37,921 nt of DNA from assembly GCF_937891065.1 (NCBI RefSeq), contig NZ_CALAEQ010000107.1, forward strand, positions 1 through 37,921. Reading direction: 5' to 3'. The DNA comes from an uncultured Lutibacter sp. Lineage in GTDB: Bacteria; Bacteroidota; Bacteroidia; Flavobacteriales; Flavobacteriaceae. The position numbers and the translations under genes were made by a program. Below the pieces are notes generated by a model. That model was not told the origin of the DNA and did no database searches. It saw only the letters and a list, made by a program, of their open reading frames with translations. Within the stretch, counting starts at the first letter, position 1; the number at the start of each line of letters is the position of its first letter. Below are positions 33,021 through 37,921 of the stretch, piece after piece.

Positions 33021-34019
33021 ATGGTTGTAAAAGCAAAATTATATATTTCATTAATTTTATTAACTTCGGTTTTAATAGTTGGTATTAGTGGTTTTATAAT
33101 TATTTCTAATGAATCATTTATTGATTCGTTGTATATGACCGTAATTACCATGTCAACAGTTGGTTTTGGTACACTCCACGAATTAAATCAAACAGAAAAA
33201 CTATTTACTATTGTTTTAATAATTTTAAGTATTGGTGTTTACGGTTATTCAGTAACCGCTTTAACGGAATATTTAGCTAATGATAATTTTTTTCAAAATT
33301 TAAAATATAAAAAAATGCAACAAAAAATTCAAAAATTACAGAATCATACTGTTGTGTGTGGCTACGGAAGAAATGGCAGACAAGCAGTAGCAAAACTTAA
33401 AAAATTTAACATGCCCTGTGTGGTAATTGAGAAAAGTAAAACTATTATTGAAGAGTTAGGGTTTAATAATATATTATACGTTGAAGGTGATGGAACCGAT
33501 GATAAAGCATTAAATGAAGCAGCTATTTTAAATGCAAAAAGCTTAATTACGGCGCTACCATCAGATGCTGATAATTTATTTGTAGTGCTTTCTGCAAGGC
33601 AAATAAATAAAGATTTTATTATTATTAGTAGAGCTTCTAATGAATCATCCTATAAAAAATTAAAAATTGCTGGAGCAACAAATGTTATTATGCCAAATAA
33701 AATAGGTGGTGAGCATATGGCATCATTAGTTGTAACACCTGATTTGGTTGAGTTTGTTGATAAACTAACTATTAATGATGAAGGGTCTACCAACTTAGAA
33801 GAAATTTCTGTTAACGATTTACCAACAGAATTTTTAAATAAAACAATTTTAGATTTAGATGTACGCAAAAAGTCTGGTTGTAATGTAATAGGTTTTAAAA
33901 CTTCTGATAATAAATACATTATTAATCCAGAAGTAACTACCATTTTAGAGCCTAATGCTAATTTAATTGTGTTAGGACGCCCAAGTCAGATTAAGAAATT
34001 GCGTGAAGTTTTTAATTAA
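33021..34019 (+). CDS. Two-TM potassium channel with RCK/TrkA domains
   Basis: A 332-aa inner-membrane channel. TM1 (about 7-28), a pore loop with filter TVGFG (46-50) and TM2 (about 60-84) form the Kch/MthK-type pore. TrkA-N/RCK follows with VVCGYGRNGRQA (111-122), a Rossmann nucleotide-binding site, then Asp/Glu in VIEKS and EGDGTDD. A TrkA-C domain covers about 245-332. Four subunits would form a potassium-selective pore gated by ligand or nucleotide. It is probably co-transcribed with the PspC-domain gene and starts at ATG 33021. Confidence 0.93.
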   Translation: MVVKAKLYISLILLTSVLIVGISGFIIISNESFIDSLYMTVITMSTVGFGTLHELNQTEKLFTIVLIILSIGVYGYSVTALTEYLANDNFFQNLKYKKMQQKIQKLQNHTVVCGYGRNGRQAVAKLKKFNMPCVVIEKSKTIIEELGFNNILYVEGDGTDDKALNEAAILNAKSLITALPSDADNLFVVLSARQINKDFIIISRASNESSYKKLKIAGATNVIMPNKIGGEHMASLVVTPDLVEFVDKLTINDEGSTNLEEISVNDLPTEFLNKTILDLDVRKKSGCNVIGFKTSDNKYIINPEVTTILEPNANLIVLGRPSQIKKLREVFN

Positions 34020-34123
34020 TAAATCATTTTTAATTATATGGAATTAACTTTAATGCTTAAAATTTGTAGCACTTTCTTTTTTTTACCATATTGCGGCTAC
34101 TTTAATAAATTCACCTTAAAATT

Positions 34124-35728
34124 ATGAATAAAAAATTTCTTTCCTTACTGTTATTAATAGTCCCATACGTGTTAAAAGCACAAGAAAAAGGCATCGATGA
34201 AAAAATAAATGATTGGTTTGAGCCAATAACAGAAGTATGGGAAGGCATCGTTTTTTGGGAAGTCCCTTTTATTGAAATTCCACTAGTTGTAGTTTTATTA
34301 GTTTTAGGAGCTTTATTTTTTACCATATATTTTAAGTTTATTAATATTAGAAGAATATTTTTAGCAATTGGCGTTGTTAGAGGTAAATATGATGATGCGG
34401 AAAACCACGGACTTGAAAAATCTGAAATATATGTAGTTGATGGAGATAATCCAGATACTATTAAAGATGAAAGTAAAGAAGGAGAGGTTAGTCATTTTCA
34501 AGCATTGGCAACGGCAGTTTCAGGAACTGTTGGTTTAGGAAATATTGCGGGTGTAGCTTTAGCAATTTCTATAGGTGGTCCTGGAGCAACATTTTGGATG
34601 GTTGTAGCTGGATTACTTAGTATGTCTACCAAATTTGTAGAATGTACTTTGGGTGTTAAATACCGTGATGTTGGACCAGACGGAACTGTTTACGGGGGCC
34701 CAATGTATTATTTATCAAAAGGACTTGGTGAAAAAGGATACAAAAAATTGGGTAAAGTGTTAGCCATTGTTTTTGCAATATTATGTGTTGGAGCATCATT
34801 TGGTGGAGGGAATGCGGTACAATCTAATCAAGCAGCAGAACAATTAGCGGCTATGATGGGAATGCAAGGTGGATCAACAGGAACAATAATAGGTGTTGTT
34901 TTAGCTATTGTAGTTGGATTTGTTATAATTGGAGGAATAAAAAGAATTGCTTCGGTTACAGAAAAAGTTGTGCCTTTTATGGCAGTAATATATATAGCTG
35001 CTTGTTTAGTAGTAGTTTTTAGTAATTTTAGTTATATAGATGATGCACTTGCTTTAATAGTAAGAGAAGCGTTTAGCCCTAGTGCTGGAGTTGGAGGTTT
35101 CTTTGGTGTATTAATTACAGGATTTAGACGTGCCGTTTTTTCAAATGAAGCAGGTGCAGGTTCAGCTGCAATAGCACACTCAGCAGTTAAAACAAATTAT
35201 CCAGCATCAGAAGGTTTAGTTTCATTATTAGAACCTTTTATTGATACAGTAATTATTTGTACACTAACAGCCTTAGTAATTATATTTTATAACAGTGGAG
35301 GAATTTTTGAATACGGTGGAAATGGAGCTGGTTCTGTAATTATTGACGGTGTAGCTGTAGGTGGAGTTAATTTAACTTCAATGGCATTTGAATCTGTAAT
35401 TCCTTGGTTTCCTTATGTGTTAACATTGGCAGTTGTTTTATTTGCAATATCAACAATGATTTCTTGGTCTTATTACGGATTACAATCTTGGAAATTTTTA
35501 TTTGGAAGAAGTAAAATAGCAGATATTACTTATAAAATATTATTTATTGCATTTATTATTATTGGTGCAGCAGCTTCTATGCAAGCGGTATTTAATTTTT
35601 CAGATGCAATGATTTTGGCACTTGTTTTTCCAAATATGATTGGACTTCTAATCTTATTTCCAGTGGTTAGAGATGAATTGGTTAAATACTTAAAAGCAAT
35701 TAATATAAAACTGACATTTTTTAAGTAA
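34124..35728 (+). CDS. Alanine/glycine:cation symporter (AgcS family)
   Basis: A 534-aa inner-membrane carrier that takes up alanine or glycine with sodium or protons. A hydrophobic start with cleavage-like YVLKAQ at about 15-20 precedes a periplasmic-looking amphipathic stretch, then TM segments. The family core SGTVGLGNIAGVA is at 133-145, with VFSNEAGAGSAAIAH further on, an AgcS hallmark. An acidic insert at about 86-122 lies before the core. Ten or more TM segments are visible. It is a single gene with a rho-independent-type hairpin downstream. Confidence 0.94.
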   Translation: MNKKFLSLLLLIVPYVLKAQEKGIDEKINDWFEPITEVWEGIVFWEVPFIEIPLVVVLLVLGALFFTIYFKFINIRRIFLAIGVVRGKYDDAENHGLEKSEIYVVDGDNPDTIKDESKEGEVSHFQALATAVSGTVGLGNIAGVALAISIGGPGATFWMVVAGLLSMSTKFVECTLGVKYRDVGPDGTVYGGPMYYLSKGLGEKGYKKLGKVLAIVFAILCVGASFGGGNAVQSNQAAEQLAAMMGMQGGSTGTIIGVVLAIVVGFVIIGGIKRIASVTEKVVPFMAVIYIAACLVVVFSNFSYIDDALALIVREAFSPSAGVGGFFGVLITGFRRAVFSNEAGAGSAAIAHSAVKTNYPASEGLVSLLEPFIDTVIICTLTALVIIFYNSGGIFEYGGNGAGSVIIDGVAVGGVNLTSMAFESVIPWFPYVLTLAVVLFAISTMISWSYYGLQSWKFLFGRSKIADITYKILFIAFIIIGAAASMQAVFNFSDAMILALVFPNMIGLLILFPVVRDELVKYLKAINIKLTFFK

Positions 35729-35751
35729 TTAAAAAATACAAATAAATTTTC

Positions 35752-35792
35752 AATCCCATTTCAGGTGTAATAGATGCCAATGAAATGGGATT
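35752..35792 (+). terminator. Terminator hairpin after AgcS gene
   Basis: AATCCCATTTCA (35752-35763) pairs perfectly with TGAAATGGGATT (35781-35792) over a 17-base loop, 24 bases after the stop, followed by the T-rich TTGTTTGTT. Confidence 0.8.
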
Positions 35793-36311
35793 TTGTTTGT
35801 TATAAGCTATAAAGTGTTATTAATATTACATAGCTGATTGTTAACAATTTATAACGATTTATTAGCTAAATATAGCACTCAGTAAAATTTATAAAAAAAA
35901 ACCTTAGTTTCCTTGAAAAGTTTAGTATCTTTAATATTGAAATTATGAAATAATAATTTGTAATTTTAACTTTGAGATACATCAAAAGTTTATCAACGTT
36001 TAAACCTCAAAAATTGTTTTTCATCCCTTCAATAGTTTAAAAATAAATTAAATAATGTTATGCGTTAAATTATTTCTAAATAATTAAAATTACTACGTAT
36101 GAAAATATTGTTTATTTAAATTTTTACTATCCCCAAAAATTGTAACCTCAATTTATCACTCCTTATTATAAAGTATTAGAACTTTATTTGATACATACAG
36201 TATGTTTAAACCATTTTAATTGGTTGAACTGTTGTTAAGTTTCATCTTTGGTTCAGCATGCTTGTACATTTATAATAAGATTTTATTAACTAATTATTTA
36301 AAACTATTATT
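35793..36311 (+). other. Long gene-free region before lipoprotein gene
   Basis: About 520 bases with no convincing frame on either strand. One exact -7 box TAACTTTG lies at 35967-35974, which would give a leader of about 330 bases. A loose dyad around AACCA/TGGTT is at 36208-36224. I see no tRNA, repeat array or strong hairpin. The length is unusual for this compact segment and could hold distant control sites or a small RNA. Confidence 0.4.
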
Positions 36312-37862
36312 ATGAAAAATTTACTTAAAATCCTTTTAGGATTATCTTTAGTACTGTTTGCTATATCTTGTAATAATGATGATGCTACAGAAATTATACC
36401 AGTACAACAATTACAAGATGTTGTATTTGATATCAATAATTTTATACCAGATGCAAGTAAAAATTTATTTGTTTCAAAAGATAATTTAGATAATGACCCA
36501 TTAATACCTGATTGTTCAGATTTAGAACCTTCTTATGTTGTTATAGATATAAGTGGAACTGAATACACATTACAATTAGTAACTTTAAATGATAAAACAG
36601 AAACCGAAGTTGTAAAATTACCAGCAGGACCTTATGTTATTAATGAATTTATAGTATATGCTGCTGATGGTACTGCTATATGGGCATCACCTATGATGGG
36701 TAGTTATTATCAAAATTTATGGCAATTAAGAGGTGTAAATCAACTTGAATTTATAGTTCTAGAATTTGAGAAGTTAAAAGTAGAATTAGATGTACTTTGT
36801 TATAGACCTTATGATTATGAAAGATTTGGGTTTGCTTGGTTTGCTTATACAAAAATAGAAATTCATACAGTATGTTTCTTTGGAGATATTTGTACGAAGT
36901 TTTATGAAGAATTTCATGCAGAGGGAAGTCCTTATTTTGGACAAGACTATGATGGTTATGATTTTCCAGCAATATTTTATGTTAATGTTAAAAATGAAGC
37001 TGGAGCTATTGTTAATGATAATACTCCAGTTGAAGGTGTATTTCCTAATAGTAACTTAAGTTGGTTTGGTTTAGGTTCACCACTATGTATAGAGTATCCA
37101 GACGTTGTGGGAGTTCCTGAAACATTTACATTTGAAATTATGTTAAAAATGCCTAGTGGAGCTTGGGAATTAGTTTATACAGGAGGATTTGATGATACAG
37201 CGATGTCTAACAATGATGGTTTAGATGGATTTGGTGGTACTGATGGTGTATTTGATTTTGTTGTAGGTAATTGTTCTTATGATGGAAATGATGCTAATGT
37301 AGAATTACCAGCTTATTTACCAATACCAATTAGTGCTGATATGGTTACTTCTTGGGGACCACAAGGATTTGACATCTTTGAATTTTATATGACATTTAGT
37401 AATTATAATCCAGGACCTATCCCTGGCTTATTTGATGAAGCAACTTATAGAACATTATGTGGTGAAGAGGAAGTAAATATTATAGTACCAGGAAATTATT
37501 TTGTTGAATTTTATTCATCATTAGATTATTTGGAACCTACCTCTTTAATTCCTGCACCATACAATGCATATCCTTGGGGATCAATGAACTATTTAGCTAA
37601 TAATTGTGGTATTGTTGATGGAATTCCTACAACATATACATGGCAAGAGGTACAAGAAGCCGTTTGGTATATAATGGATCCGGATAATACTGTATTAGGT
37701 GTAAATAATCAATTAGCTCAAGACTCAATGGCTAACGCAGATTTTGTGCCTTCTGTTGGTGACTTTGCTTGTGTATTGGTTGTTCCGTTTGAAATAACTA
37801 ATGGTACTAGAGCAGCTGCAGCAACTGCATCTCAATTATTATTAATGAGAATAGACCCTTGA
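36312..37862 (+). CDS. Large surface-type lipoprotein, possible thioester domain
   Basis: A 516-aa protein with a lipoprotein signal; the lipobox LFAISC puts the lipidated Cys at 20. The next residues NNDDATE carry acids at +3/+4, similar to the surface-export signal of Bacteroidota lipoproteins, so exposure outside the cell is likely. Residues about 70-130 form a beta domain with VKLPAGPYVINEFIVY. The C-terminal third has C383 in YRTLCGEEE, the segment GSMNYLANNCG (423-433) and Q448 in the sequence TWQEVQEAVWYI. This C ... YL-N ... hQxxhW order resembles thioester adhesin domains (TQXA/TED). I recognise no whole-length family. The start is ATG at 36312. No T9SS sorting domain is seen. Confidence 0.75.
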   Translation: MKNLLKILLGLSLVLFAISCNNDDATEIIPVQQLQDVVFDINNFIPDASKNLFVSKDNLDNDPLIPDCSDLEPSYVVIDISGTEYTLQLVTLNDKTETEVVKLPAGPYVINEFIVYAADGTAIWASPMMGSYYQNLWQLRGVNQLEFIVLEFEKLKVELDVLCYRPYDYERFGFAWFAYTKIEIHTVCFFGDICTKFYEEFHAEGSPYFGQDYDGYDFPAIFYVNVKNEAGAIVNDNTPVEGVFPNSNLSWFGLGSPLCIEYPDVVGVPETFTFEIMLKMPSGAWELVYTGGFDDTAMSNNDGLDGFGGTDGVFDFVVGNCSYDGNDANVELPAYLPIPISADMVTSWGPQGFDIFEFYMTFSNYNPGPIPGLFDEATYRTLCGEEEVNIIVPGNYFVEFYSSLDYLEPTSLIPAPYNAYPWGSMNYLANNCGIVDGIPTTYTWQEVQEAVWYIMDPDNTVLGVNNQLAQDSMANADFVPSVGDFACVLVVPFEITNGTRAAAATASQLLLMRIDP

Positions 37863-37921
37863 TAAAGTTTGAATAGAAACTTAACATATAATTATTAAAT
37901 AAATAAAATTCTAAGTTTAAT

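Noticed and set aside
36195-36208. CATACAGTATGTTT occurs here and again near 36865 inside the lipoprotein gene
   Set aside because: A shared 14-mer is expected by chance a few times in a window this size, and the flanks do not match.

Overview
The window looks like chromosomal DNA from a member of the Bacteroidota, most likely a marine-type Flavobacteriaceae. It is strongly AT-rich. Several genes have a form typical of that group: a long LepB with a multi-spanning N-terminus, WbqC, DUF6122, DUF5683 and DUF2851 proteins, an E1 alpha/beta fusion, and a barrel protein with an M1-peptidase-like front end. Several -7 boxes match the Bacteroidota consensus TAnnTTTG. No rRNA, tRNA, CRISPR array, transposase, integrase or phage gene was seen, so this is a core-genome segment rather than an island. 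The genus cannot be told from the sequence alone.

Region 1 (about 230-5800, minus strand) is a tight gene string read parA, parB, DUF5683, dapB, lepB, wbqC, DUF6122. It joins chromosome partitioning, a cell-wall/lysine step and protein secretion. A decayed palindromic repeat sits between lepB and wbqC. Region 2 (6000-8125, minus) holds a nitroreductase-like gene and a PepD-type dipeptidase. A lone plus-strand DUF2851 gene (8240-9508) runs into a minus-strand run of M28 peptidase lipoprotein, secreted metallo-beta-lactamase-fold protein and a small Dom34/eRF1-like protein (9510-12412).

Region 3 (12574-18456, minus) is a fatty-acid beta-oxidation operon: MarR regulator, FadN-type 3-hydroxyacyl-CoA dehydrogenase/enoyl-CoA hydratase, thiolase and acyl-CoA dehydrogenase. 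It ends at a perfect 32-bp palindrome. Region 4 (18585-23621, plus) carries an unrecognised 230-aa protein, a NatAB-like ABC exporter, an MscS-type channel and a sigma-54 activator-like response regulator without a DNA-binding domain. It meets the convergent E1 gene at a 19-bp-stem hairpin that fills the whole intergenic gap.

Region 5 (23661-32682, minus) holds the fused 2-oxoacid dehydrogenase E1, an M1-like protein without zinc ligands joined to a likely outer-membrane barrel, a LOG-family Rossmann protein and uvrA. Region 6 (32793 to the end, plus) holds a PspC-domain protein with a two-TM potassium channel, an AgcS amino-acid:cation symporter, about 580 bases without a gene, and a large surface-type lipoprotein.

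I found no complete, clearly new multi-gene system. The items most worth following are single proteins: DUF2851 (a nuclease-like D...ExH pattern plus exactly four cysteines), the terminal lipoprotein (possible Cys-Gln thioester), and the M1-like pseudo-peptidase barrel.
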